From contig NC_083604.1 in assembly GCF_029168945.1 (NCBI RefSeq), forward strand, positions 68,774,211 through 68,838,210: 64,000 nucleotides of DNA, written 5' to 3'. Below, piece after piece: positions 12,001 to 22,907 of the stretch. The notes beneath the pieces were generated by a model. It did no database searches. It was not told the origin of the DNA and saw only the letters and a program-made list of their open reading frames with translations. Each line of letters opens with the position of its first letter. Positions within the stretch are counted from its first letter, which is position 1. This DNA comes from Cannabis sativa. Taxonomy: Eukaryota > Streptophyta > Magnoliopsida > Rosales > Cannabaceae. A program made the translations under genes and the position numbers.

Positions 12001-15000
12001 TTTTTTAAATATCCAAACACTTTGAAGATGTCTTTTCATTAACGAAAAATATTTACAGAATAGTTATCCAAGCAATAAAAATAAGTGTACAATTTTTACT
12101 TATCTTGTGCCTCTAGCTTTAAGCAAAAGCATAATAAGCTTAGCCAAACGGGCTGATTCATTGTTTTGGAAAATACTAATGGGCAATTGTGAAGCCCAAA
12201 AACCACACTAATACCGATAGATCCTATTGTATTAAATCCTCATATAAGTCCTACACATAACTAATTGTGGCAATAGAGTAATTAAGGGAACTGTTGAATT
12301 GAAATCCATTTAAGGGAAGGGAGGTAGCTTAGTTAAAGAGAAGAACACTAGAGAGTTTCAAATAAAAATTGGCTATAAAACTAATGACAAATAGAGTCTG
12401 CAAAATATCTAGTAAGTGAGGCCAAAATTCCTTGGATTTGTTTATTTAAAGCTTTTGGGTTTGTTAAATATACATTGTCATCCTTCTTCTAACATTTGAG
12501 AAAAAATTAAAATACTTTTTAGCGTCGTAACTAATTAGTGTAAAATTCTTTCACAAAGTTGTGCCTGACATGCTATTTTGTTGAATTTAATTTGATTGGG
12601 TTTTCTCTTGTATGTTTCAGGTTATCAGCTTTCTCTAAATTATCGAGCCAATGCTCCAGATTTACTAAGGATATGAAAGTACTTTTGCTTGATAAAGTGT
12701 ATGTTGTCAATGTTTTAGGTACACTTTTATATTCATTATTAGTACTTTGTTGCAGAGTTTTAGTTCATGAACATTATAAAATTTGTGATAACATATTTAC
12801 ATCTTCTACTACTGTTAGAGTGTGTTTTCATTTATATATTTGTGCGCTCCCAAGGATCCAAGTTTTTAATCATTCTTTGATGTAAGGAAATACTTATTTT
12901 TTGTAAAAACTAATTCCTTAAGATGTCTCCAGACTCCAGCTACTAACTAAATTTGTAAATTCATTATTTTATTTTTTTAAATGAACTTTTTTTTTTGATT
13001 GGCAGGTTACATTTCATACAACTTTGTTATTGGCGCCTATTCTTATTGGGGACCAAAGGCTGGTTATAATATTTATCATATGGTAAAGCTATTGCTACTT
13101 TTGCTACTTTTGCTTTTTAAGTATTTGTATACTTTATAATGAAGTTTTTGTCTGTCTTCAATGTCAGCCCTTATAGCTTAGAAATTTCATTTTTTTTATA
13201 TTACAGCACTGATGATAATTCTGATTGATTGAAACTTTCTCCAGAGTAATGCAGATTTGTTATTTGGAGGGATTACAATTGTCTGTGGAATTTTCGGCAC
13301 ATTGGCGGGAGGGTTTATCCTTGATAAAATGGATGCTACAATTTCTAATGCATTTAAAGTGAGTTCTTTCATTGGTTTGCATGTATTTAAAATATTATTG
13401 ATGTTCTATTTTCTACTTGATTTCTAATAACATAATAGGCTGCTTTTTTTTATATTTGTTTAATTTCTTACAAATTATATCTGCCAAAGTACCTTTCAAG
13501 AGGCCTAGGCATATCAGAGTAAAATAGTTCATGTATCAGTAGTCAGCCTTTTTCTCATATCCTCTTTAATATTAAATTGTACCATCTCTGCTAGAAATTA
13601 AATCAAAAACTCTGATGACACTTGTTGTTTTATTGCTTAACCTTCTGCCTTTTGCAGCTTCTTTCCGGAGCCACTTTTCTAGGTGCGATATTCTGCTTCA
13701 GTGCCTTCTGTCTAAAAAGCTTATATGGCTTCATAGCTCTTTTTGCAGTGGGTGAGCTGCTTGTATTTGCAACTCAGGTAATCTTTTAATGCACGAATGT
13801 TTTGATAGGATACTGGTTTCTTGTTTATGGTTTCTGTGATTTGTCATGATTAAAAACAGTCTTGCCCATCCCCAGTATGTGGTAAATGAAAGGGGTTCAT
13901 TTGATTGGCTAACTTGGCTGTCATTATATGACGATGCTTTAGTAATGTTTCATTAATCATAATGTTTCTGCAGGCTCCAGTTAATTATGTTTGCCTCCAT
14001 TGCGTTAAACCAAGTTTGAGGCCATTGTCAATGGCTATGTCAACTGTTTCAATTCACATATTTGGTGATGTTCCTTCCTCACCTCTCGTTGGGGTTCTCC
14101 AGGTGTGTCTTCAGAGATTCATTTCTAGTTTTTGTTGATAATTAGCTGCCACAGTCAGGTTTATGTTGTGATTTGATAATCACTCGTTTTAGTTTAATAA
14201 TATATTTTTGTTCTGAATAATATTTTGTAAGGATGTTAAATCTAGTAGTGTCTGGGGAAGAGAGTTTTCCAGTTAATATAATGGCAGCAGCCACGACAAG
14301 TATGGCGTTGATTGCTTTATTGTCATAATAAACTCACTACTTACCAATGTGATATTTTTAAGGTATAATGTCTTACATGAGTCAAACATCACATCTTAAA
14401 CAAAGTTGGGCTAAACTGCTCGAAGAACCCTGTTTGAGTTATGGATTCTGTGAATTCAACTAGTTAGACACTTTAACCTACATTTAGTTTCTTAGTTGAT
14501 GTTTTAATAGGATTCAAATAGCTGTCCTTTTTTGTCTTTCATAGATGACCTCTTTCTTTAGTTAAGGTTTCTGCTTAAAGTTGCATGCCAAACTAACTAT
14601 TTCAAATACTAAAATTTGTAAAATAATCTCACTTAATTTACTCGATTTGGTCGCACAGTATAATGGTCGTTTGACGACCATAATAGTCGTTTATAGTCGT
14701 GCAATGTAATTCATGGTCGTTTTTGCGACCATAGAATGTTATTTTGCTAATGAAAATTTTTGTAAAGTTATTTTGCTAGTAAAGATTTTCATAATTTTTA
14801 CAAAACACTCCTTGAATTATATCTTCTACCTTCTAGTGTCATGCCAACTACTCCTGTCATTCTATGGATCGAATTGCTTCTTGCCTACATTAGATTATAC
14901 AGACTCCATTATTTGTAAAGGATTAGTCTTGGTGATATAAGTTCCTGCATGCTTGTATTTTTAGCTTTCTCCTCTCACCGAAATATTCTCTTTTGTGGCA

Positions 15001-15510
15001 TCATATTTAAATTCTATCATAATGCAGGATCATCTTAACAACTGGAGGACAACAGCTCTAATTCTGACTGCTATTCTGTTTATTGCTGCTGCAATATGGT
15101 TCATAGGTGAGCAGCTAACTGTTACAAATTTCGTACATATTTTAACCTGTGAAAAAACTACACTCTATGTTTGTCTACAATGAAAGTCACACATCCTATG
15201 TTTCATAAGAGTAAAGTTGAAACTTCTCATTCTTGATCTATTTGCGGGTGTGTGAGCACGTGCATCAGATATGACTGCTCTATTTACTCGACATAATAAA
15301 AAAGAGTTGAAACTCTATTGTGTGCAATCGCAGAGTAGCTAATTTATGAATTATTTCATTTCGTATGCATTTACAGGTATCTTCCTGAATAGTTTTGACT
15401 TGTCCAATGAGGATGATGAAAATCAAGTCGCTGTAATTAATAGAGACAACAGGAAGCCTTTGCTCGAAGAAAACAGTAATGAGGAAGTGGGTGCCCCTGC
15501 TCCAGCATAG
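9050..15510 (+). CDS. Spinster-like sphingolipid transporter (MFS)
   Basis: Major facilitator superfamily protein of the spinster group, annotated in plants as probable sphingolipid transporters. The hand-built model has 16 exons: 9050-9186, 9334-9465, 9649-9750, 9846-9950, 10039-10114, 10216-10290, 10565-10667, 10756-10821, 11749-11797, 12621-12718, 13006-13082, 13245-13358, 13658-13777, 13974-14102, 15028-15106, 15377-15510. It encodes about 531 residues. The first ATG of the frame at 9050 is used. Family landmarks seen: NMVNYVDRGAIASNGVNG in TM1, GVLSSAFMVGLLIASPIFA, LVGVGEASFISLAAPFI, SYNFVIGAYSYWGPKAGYN, and NYVCLHCVKPSLRPLSMA near the end. The loop coded by 10756-12660 is acidic and variable, as in relatives. 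The cytosolic C-tail is acidic. Substrate is inferred from the family only. Confidence 0.9.
11834..12152. mobile_element. MITE in a spinster intron
   Basis: Terminal inverted repeats CCCGTTTGGCTAAGCTT (left end CCCCGTTTGGC) with 3-bp flanks CTG on both sides (11831-11833 and 12153-12155). The 319-bp interior is AT-rich and non-coding. The 3-bp duplication and GTTTGG ends suggest a PIF/Harbinger-like MITE, although CTG is not the usual TWA target. Confidence 0.65.
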
Positions 15511-17340
15511 AATTTTTTTTTTTAACTTTCTAAAATTCACACCTGAACATCTTTTCGGAATCATCTATTTATATCCTTGGAAGGAAAATGGGATGGATTA
15601 TTCACTTCAACCAGATTGTTGTCCACAGCTTAAGATTATCAATTGTGTATAGGAAATCATGCAGATGTTAAAATGTATTTCCTCCTTAAATCAGCAGGTA
15701 ACTTATTTCTTGTGAGTTTCTGTTTGAGCATTACTTCTTTCTTTCAGATGTAATTTGTTGCTGTTCTAAAAGGTGGGAGAAGATAGTAGGGAGATAATTT
15801 CTTTATTATTTGAACTAATGTCTCTACCATTTTCGGTATCTTGTACATATTTACTATTATACGATGTTTATAGAAAATTTTAATTCTGTGGAGCCATATT
15901 CAAGGGTCTTTCTATATAATAATGTCAACTACAGTTGGGAACACCAAAGTTGTGGCATCTATATCATAATTTAATGTAGTAGAACTTGTATTAGTGTATG
16001 ATATTCAAACATCACACAGGTACTTATGGTATCCACATTTAAGACATGTTTGTTACACTCAAATCCCATCACTTTTATATTATGCCATTTTTTTTGTGAT
16101 GTAACGATCTTTTAGGAGTTGGCCCTAACAATTTTCTTTAATTATATTATTATTACCACATTCTAATGTACTTTTCAAAATATGGGTTGTATGTGATAAA
16201 AAAATGTGGGTTTTTTCTTTTTTCAGTTTTAATCAAAATAAAAATAATAATAATATTACAAAAATATCTTCAGCTGCCAAATAAATAAATATACAATCTA
16301 AATAAAAAAAATTACACATATACCACTTATACACACTTTCATCTCAGGATCCATGTATTCTGGGCAACTATTGCGCAACCATTGCGTAACCATGCAGCAA
16401 CCCAATGCAACCGAAACAAAAATTTAACCAGAAAGAGAACCACTATTAATTTTGGCGACTTCACTTGAGAAGACGACCAGAATCAATCAAAACAAAGGTT
16501 GTTTCGAATTCATGAAAAAAAAGAGTGTAGATTAACTATTACGAAACTAAAATTTAATCGAAAATCTAGTTTAATTTGCATAAAACTAATGTCTTGACTT
16601 CAATTTTCAGATCCCATGAAAGACAGATCTCATAAATTTGAACTGGAGTTCCCAAACAATCCAATTCAAGTATAATCTAAAAAAATTACATCAATACTAT
16701 AGTAAAATATTTATCCTGGCGTATTTTTCGTTGTTTTCGAATTTCTAATGGTGAATTTGTTCATATTAAATCATAAAGAGACATATAGATAGAGTTACGT
16801 TTGTGAAAATACTATTATGATTTTTAATGTTTCATAACAGTTGCATTATAGCTGCATAAACATTTTGCTAACAGTTATTTCGTCCAGAAACTTTTTTCTG
16901 ATTGGAACCTTCGTCTAATGCAACCTTCGGCCAACCACCGAGAAACTTTTGTCTGATTGAAACTTTCGTCTGATGCAACCTTCGACCAACCACCCAGCAA
17001 CCTTCCTACAACCATCGTCTGATTGAAACCTTCATCTGATGCAATCACCGCGCAACCACACAACAACTACCCTACAACTATCGTCTGATTGTATAAGTCA
17101 TAATGTAAGAGGTATTTTGGTAATTAAAATCACATAAAAAAATATAAATGTTGTTCATACCTTATGGATGTATTTTTATAAATAAAGTGTCAATTTATAT
17201 TTTCTATGAAATATTAAAAAAAAACTATTTTGAATTGTAAAAATTAAAAAACTCTATCAATATTTTGTAATTTTCAGATAATTTTTATGCAATATAAAAT
17301 ATAACCCAATTTTAGTGGTTGTTCCCGTAGTAATAGATAA
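15511..17340. other. Intergenic region with a degenerate repeat block
   Basis: It begins with the 3' UTR of the transporter. From about 16365 to 17095 it carries a degenerate repeat made of variants of 'cgtctgatgcaacc' and 'gcaaccaccca'; the densest tandem copies are 16880-17095. No coding region is recognisable. The block looks like an old transposon or minisatellite. Confidence 0.5.
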
Positions 17341-17341
17341 T

Positions 17342-17349
17342 TTTCCCGC
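17342..17349 (+). promoter_or_regulatory. Canonical E2F site upstream of ORC2
   Basis: TTTCCCGC matches the plant E2F consensus exactly. It stands just before a pyrimidine-rich, CDS-like transcribed-looking stretch (17350-17466) that ends in a plausible donor (ctctag/gtatac) and probably is the ORC2 5' UTR exon. Plant ORC genes are known E2F targets at the G1/S transition. Binding is inferred. Confidence 0.6.
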
Positions 17350-18616
17350 TCAAAACAGAAGGCATCTCCTTCTCCATCATCTTCCCCTCATATTCTCTTC
17401 TCTTTCACATCGTCACTCCAAGATTGCAAGAACCTCTAACCACAACCACCCTCACGCCACTCTAGGTATACCCACCTCTCTCTCTATCTCATGAACTTCT
17501 TTTCTTATGTCTCTCTCTCTCTCTCTCTGACAGACAGTGTCATATAATTTTATGTATAGGATTAATGGGAATCAGCAGATCTTTTTCTATTAATATTTTA
17601 TAACGTATCTATATCTGCAAGAATTATATTATGTGTGCATGGGATAGAATCATTGGGTTTTGTTCTCTTGGTATTGAAATGATAAAATCACTTTAAAATA
17701 GTATGATTTTTTCTGTGCAGTTATACAACTAAATAGGCTTTGATGTTTCTTAATATGGGGAAGTTGGTTTGGGGTTCCACATTTGGCAATATGATATTGC
17801 GTATACATGCATATATAATGTTTGATAAAATGATTGTGTGAAAAATTAGTTTATAAACATTCATAGATGATATGGTTTATGGGTCATCATGTGGTATATT
17901 ATAAATGCTTTGTATATAAATATATCTATATATATTTTTTTTTTGAGTAAGTATATATATATTTTTTTAAGTCTTGTGAATTCATCAACTTTGCTACAAG
18001 TAGTTGCTGATTTTGATCAATTCTTTTATACTTCTTGCTTCTTACTGAAATCACGTTCCATTTTGGATATTAAGAGTGAAAAAAAGCATGTATTCTCTGT
18101 GATTGTAATTGCTATATCATATTATACTAAGAAGAAAAACTAATAAGATAGTGTTTACCTGCTATGAGGTGCACACTACGCATTTTGTATTCTAAATAGA
18201 ACAAGAGCATGATTCTCAAGGAGTCTGTGGCAGAGTTAACTGGTTTATTTATTGGCGGAGGTTGTCTTATGTGTTTTGATGAGTTGCTTTTGTGTGATCT
18301 AGATTATTTAACATTATTAATGATCTTGCTTGAGAACCCGGATGGGACAATTTGATTCTTTTTTGTAAATTTATGATTATTTTTATTTTTGCCCAAGGAA
18401 AAAATTGTAATCTTTCAACAATATTTTTATTGTTAAATTTTATTTTTCCCTCATTTTCCTTTTTTTTTTACCCTTATTATAACCATTTGTTTGCTCCATC
18501 GTGAGTTTAGGTTCAAATTGTATATATTTTTATTAAGCTTAACCTTTGGTCACTTTAATTCCTGCCAGTTTCCCATCTTCATTTCAGTCTAATCCTCCAT
18601 CTTGAAAGTAGTAACG
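17350..18616 (+). other. Probable ORC2 5' UTR with long leader intron
   Basis: 17350-17466 is C/T-rich like plant 5' UTRs. It is followed by a (CT)n run at 17511-17528 and about 1 kb of T-rich intron-like sequence up to the ORC2 start codon. The exact acceptor is not resolved. No coding frame belongs here. Confidence 0.4.
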
Positions 18617-20706
18617 ATGGACGTCAATGAAGTCGATGACGATGAGTTTGGATTCTCAAGAAACTACTTTCTGGCAAAGGAGTTTAAGGGTTCTACAAAA
18701 AAATCGAATCATAAGCTCTCAGACATTGATCTTGTTGAGGAACAGGTTATTCTCGCTTCCAGTTTTTTCCTTGTGATTTTACATTTGTTTTTTTTTTCTC
18801 TGAGCAAATTATACTTGCAGGAACTCAGAACTGCGGCAGCTAACATTGAGCCCAAACATGAGAAAGAGGTCGAGGAACTAGTGAGAAGCTATAGGACTTT
18901 GTACCAGAGATGGGTTTTCAAGCTTAGGTATAACATGTTATGGGGATTGATCAAGAAACAACTTTATTTTGTTATGAAAAAGTGGCGTCTTTATTTTGTT
19001 ATATTGCTTTTTTTAGGTCGTGGGCTAGTATATATTTGTAGGTTATAGCTGCAATTCTTCCTCATAATTACTGTTATTTAAAGTCCAAGTATTACTTGCT
19101 TAATATTGGTTGTGTTTAATGTTCTATCATATGCTAGAGTCTAGATAGGGAATAATATCCGACCACAACCCAACTACTTTCAGCATGTTGGAATGTCTCT
19201 TAGTTTACAGGATTTAGTTGATTTTGATGGAACATCACACTTGACAACATGCTTATCATTCTATTTTAATATTCTTAGGTGTGGATTTAACCTTCTAATG
19301 TATGGATTTGGATCTAAGAAAGCCTTGATTGAAGATTTCGCTTCGACTTCATTGACTGAACATTCTGTATTTGTAATCAACGGTTATCTTCAGTCAATAA
19401 ATATAAAACAGGTTCCTATATTAAGCACATTATTCATTGATTCAATTCATTATTAGTTATTATAAAATAGGATCAGGCAACTGAGTTTTGAGGCAAAATG
19501 GTGCTTTGCTAACATACATATCATGCTCTAAATGCAGGTCTTGATTGCCTTGGCTGAAGTTCTGTGGGATCAATTGAAGGCCAAACGAAAGAATTATTCA
19601 GGGAATTCATCAAGAGGAGGCCAGCAGCCTTTCAATTCTAGATCCATAGACGATCTTCTTGAGTTTTTGGATGAACCACAAGTGGAGGAGAAGGAAAGTT
19701 TTATATGCATCATCATTCACAATATCGATGGGCCTGGATTAAGAGACTCTGAAACTCAACAAATTCTTGCACGCTTAGCTTCTTGCTCCAATATCCGTGT
19801 TGTTTCCTCCATTGACCATGTGAACACGCCTCTTTGTAAGTTCGTCCTCAAACTTATTCTATTGTAGAGTTTAATAACTAGCTGGAGATGATCTGCCTTT
19901 CACATTTACACTTTGAGTTTAGAGAAATCATCATTTGTAGATATTGACATATTGCATAGTTTTGATTGAATGAGAAATGTGTTTGAATTCTTAGGCTGTT
20001 TTCAGGATACAAATTTTCTTGCTATTGTAACTATGAATGTTGAATAATGTTGTGGGTGGTGAAGGAAAGAGTGTCAGTATCTTTTAATGTACTTCAGCGA
20101 AATTCATTACAAACTGCACCAAATGAAAACTAGCAACATACAAGCATGGATGAAATTAAATGACACTATCTTTTGTTTGTCTTTAGTGTGGGACAAGAAG
20201 ATGGTCCACACACAGTTCAACTGGTGCTGGTACCATGTTCCTACTTTTGCACCATACAAAGTTGAAGGAATGTTTTTCCCACTGATTCTGGCGAATGGAA
20301 ATACCGGTCAGAGTGCCAAAACAGCTGCACTAGTTTTGCAAAGTTTGACACCCAATGCTCAGAGTGTTTTCCGAGTCCTTGCAGAGTATCAGCTGTCTCA
20401 TCCTGATGAAGAAGGTAATTTTCCCAAGCGTTCATCTCATATCTCATTCCTCGTTTTTTGTTTGCCATCCACTCGAACTCACATTTTTCGTCACAAAATT
20501 TAACTTCAGGGATGCCAGTCGATAATTTGTATGCTACATGTCGAGAACGCTTCTTGGCAAGTAGCCAAGTTACTCTTAACTCCCATTTGACAGAATTCAA
20601 AGATCATGAGTTGGTCAAGACTAGAAGGCATTCTGATGGACAGGACTGTTTGTATATCCCTCTCACTGCAGAAGCCCTGGAAAAACTTCTACTCGAGATA
20701 AATTAG
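18617..20706 (+). CDS. ORC2: Origin recognition complex subunit 2
   Basis: Nuclear subunit of the origin recognition complex, which marks replication origins and loads MCM helicase with CDC6 and CDT1. Exons 18617-18745, 18821-18927, 19279-19411, 19538-19835, 20187-20414, 20510-20706 join in frame to 363 residues, the usual plant length. Key blocks: [25 protein letters not shown] (an AAA-like fold entry without a functional Walker A), [61 protein letters not shown], and the C-terminal winged helix ([25 protein letters not shown]). The first ATG of the frame is 18617, after TTGAAAGTAGTAACG. The upstream E2F site suggests S-phase control. Confidence 0.95.
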
Positions 20707-22700
20707 TTGTGTTATTTTTCTTTCTTGTATTTCATTTCACTCAATTGTAACACTAACATATAATTATTGAAATGCAGTGTAAGACTCAGATTTTGATATC
20801 AGAGTATTTGAATTCATTTCTTACCGACATATATAATTGATCGAGTGGACCAATTTGGACTTGGGTAGGAGTGTGTTTTTGGCTTGGTTCTAAGATTTTT
20901 GAAAATTAAAAAATAAAACAAATAATGTGATGTATAGAATTTAATCAAATTCCCCTAAGAACAAAAAAAGATTCAAATTACTAGCCTCCTCTAGACTTTA
21001 GTTAGTGTTGCTACCTATTTAAATTTCACAATGGGAGACTCTCTCCTAAGCATGAAAGCATAAAAATGTTTATAGTAGATTAGGTCAACAACAAAAGCTC
21101 TTATCAATGGCTATGATTTGTATATATGATGATTGAATGGTAAAGAAGAAAGAATTAGAAAAAAAAAATTGAATATTGTGATTTTGTTAAGAGCATCCCA
21201 TCAGCTATTTTAAAATAGCTAAAATTCACCATCTATCATCTCTTTCAAATGTTTCTTCATTTTAAAGAAACGTTAAATCCTTAGCTAAGATTGGATAAAA
21301 CTTCTTTAAAATTATTTATTCTTTTTCTTTTGTTATAGCTTATTTATTTATTATTATAGTGTAATATGAAAATTTAAGGTAAAATAGAAAAAAATAAAAC
21401 AAAATTTTAGTGATATATTTTAAACTTTGATAGATAGATTATAGAGTAGAGAAGTTGATGGAGGCTTCTAATAATTTTGTTTATATTGTGATAATTTATT
21501 AAAAAATTAATATTTTTGATTGAGAAGGTTTAATTTTAAAATAACTAATTACAGAGTTGGAAAAACAATTATTATAGAATAATGTCTCAATGTTCACATT
21601 ATTTAAAGAAAATATATATACAGAATCACGATTCTTTTTCCTAAAATATTAAATGAAATTATTTAATTGTAATAAAGATGAATACAACTAAAATGAGCAA
21701 AGTATATAAATAGGAATGCTTTATAACTTTTCTTAATGAGTAGATGCTTTGCATGATGTATCAAAATATAGATGTAGTTCTTTATATTTCAAATAATATT
21801 TATTTAATATTAATTTGAAATCATGTATATTCAATATTTTAGATTCAAATATTTTTATTAAATGAAATTATTCAATAGTTATAAAGATAAATATAACTAA
21901 AAATACGTTACATTTATAGAATTATTTATTATTCTAAATATATTTTATTAATTTTTTTATGTTTTAATAATTATTTTTATATGGAGATATATATATTAAT
22001 AATATATATATTTAAAATTGATAAAATATAATAAATTTTTTAAAAATATTTTGATAGTATATTTTAAAAAAAATTATTATATGATGTAATATAAAAGTGT
22101 GCAATAAAATAAAAAAAAAATTACAATATATTTTGATGGATAACTTTTATCAATAACTACTATTTTATTACAAATACAAATTTCGCTTTTTATGTTTTCA
22201 ATAATATTTATTAAATTTTTTTAAAAAAATAATATTTAATATATTTTTTTTTGAAACACAATATTTAATATTTTGGATTCATTTTTTGCATAGGTGTATT
22301 TTTTTTTTTGTAGCATTTTTTTATAGGTATTTTTAGATTATTACCACCTATGAAAAAGTAACTTTTGTAATTAATGAAATTAGATTAGGGTGACATGGAG
22401 CATTGCACCACCCGTAGCGCAAGTTAGTTCGAAGCGTAGAGTGCAAGATAAAGTGCACCACCGCACGACCCTGTTCCTTACCCATAAAAAGAAAAAAAGA
22501 AAGAAAAGAAAAAGAAAAACAGAGGGGATCTTCATTGCTCACTCCTCCCAAACAAACCGCCATAGCTAGTTATTATCAAATCCTGTGTCGTTCTTGGTGT
22601 TAACAATTCCTATTTGCTAATTCTAATTATAGAAGTAGCTCGTGCTCAGTGCAAACATCATTAATATATATATAATATTATATGTATATGTATTTGTATA
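20707..22700. other. Very AT-rich intergenic region
   Basis: ORC2 3' UTR, then about 1.4 kb (20930-22330) that is extremely AT-rich with no gene. A hAT-like MITE lies at 21189-21473. Around 22360-22470 GC content rises (gcaccacccgtagcgcaag), but no coding frame or known repeat is evident. Confidence 0.55.
21189..21473. mobile_element. hAT-like MITE
   Basis: Perfect 8-bp flanking duplication ATTTTGTT (21181-21188 and 21474-21481). The left end AAGAGCATCCCATCAGC resembles the complement of the right end GTTGATGGAGGCTTCT. Interior AT-rich, no coding capacity. The terminal match is imperfect. Confidence 0.55.
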
Positions 22701-22874
22701 TAGGGAGAGAGATATCGAGAGAAAGAGTGTGTTTAAGTGACTGGTGAAACGCGAAAGTTGCTTCTTTTTGGGTTTTGTGTTTGTCGACTGAAACTGGTGC
22801 AGATTGGTGGTTTGGCTGATCTATCTATTTGGTTGATCTGAGAGAGAAAGAGAGAGAGGGAGAGAAAGAGGGAT

Positions 22875-22889
22875 ATGGTGGTGGGATGA
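22875..22889 (+). promoter_or_regulatory. Upstream ORF in the leader of the PAN-domain gene
   Basis: ATG GTG GTG GGA TGA is a four-codon upstream frame 19 bases before the main start. A second upstream ATG at 22886, in another frame, overlaps the main start and runs on past it to 23080. Both should reduce initiation at 22908 unless scanning is leaky. Confidence 0.45.
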
Positions 22890-22907
22890 GGTTGAGGAAA
22901 AGGGGAG

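Noticed and set aside
14653..14730. Palindromic atggtcgt...acgaccat cluster in a spinster intron
   Set aside because: Short and isolated; no terminal repeats or target duplication could be defined.
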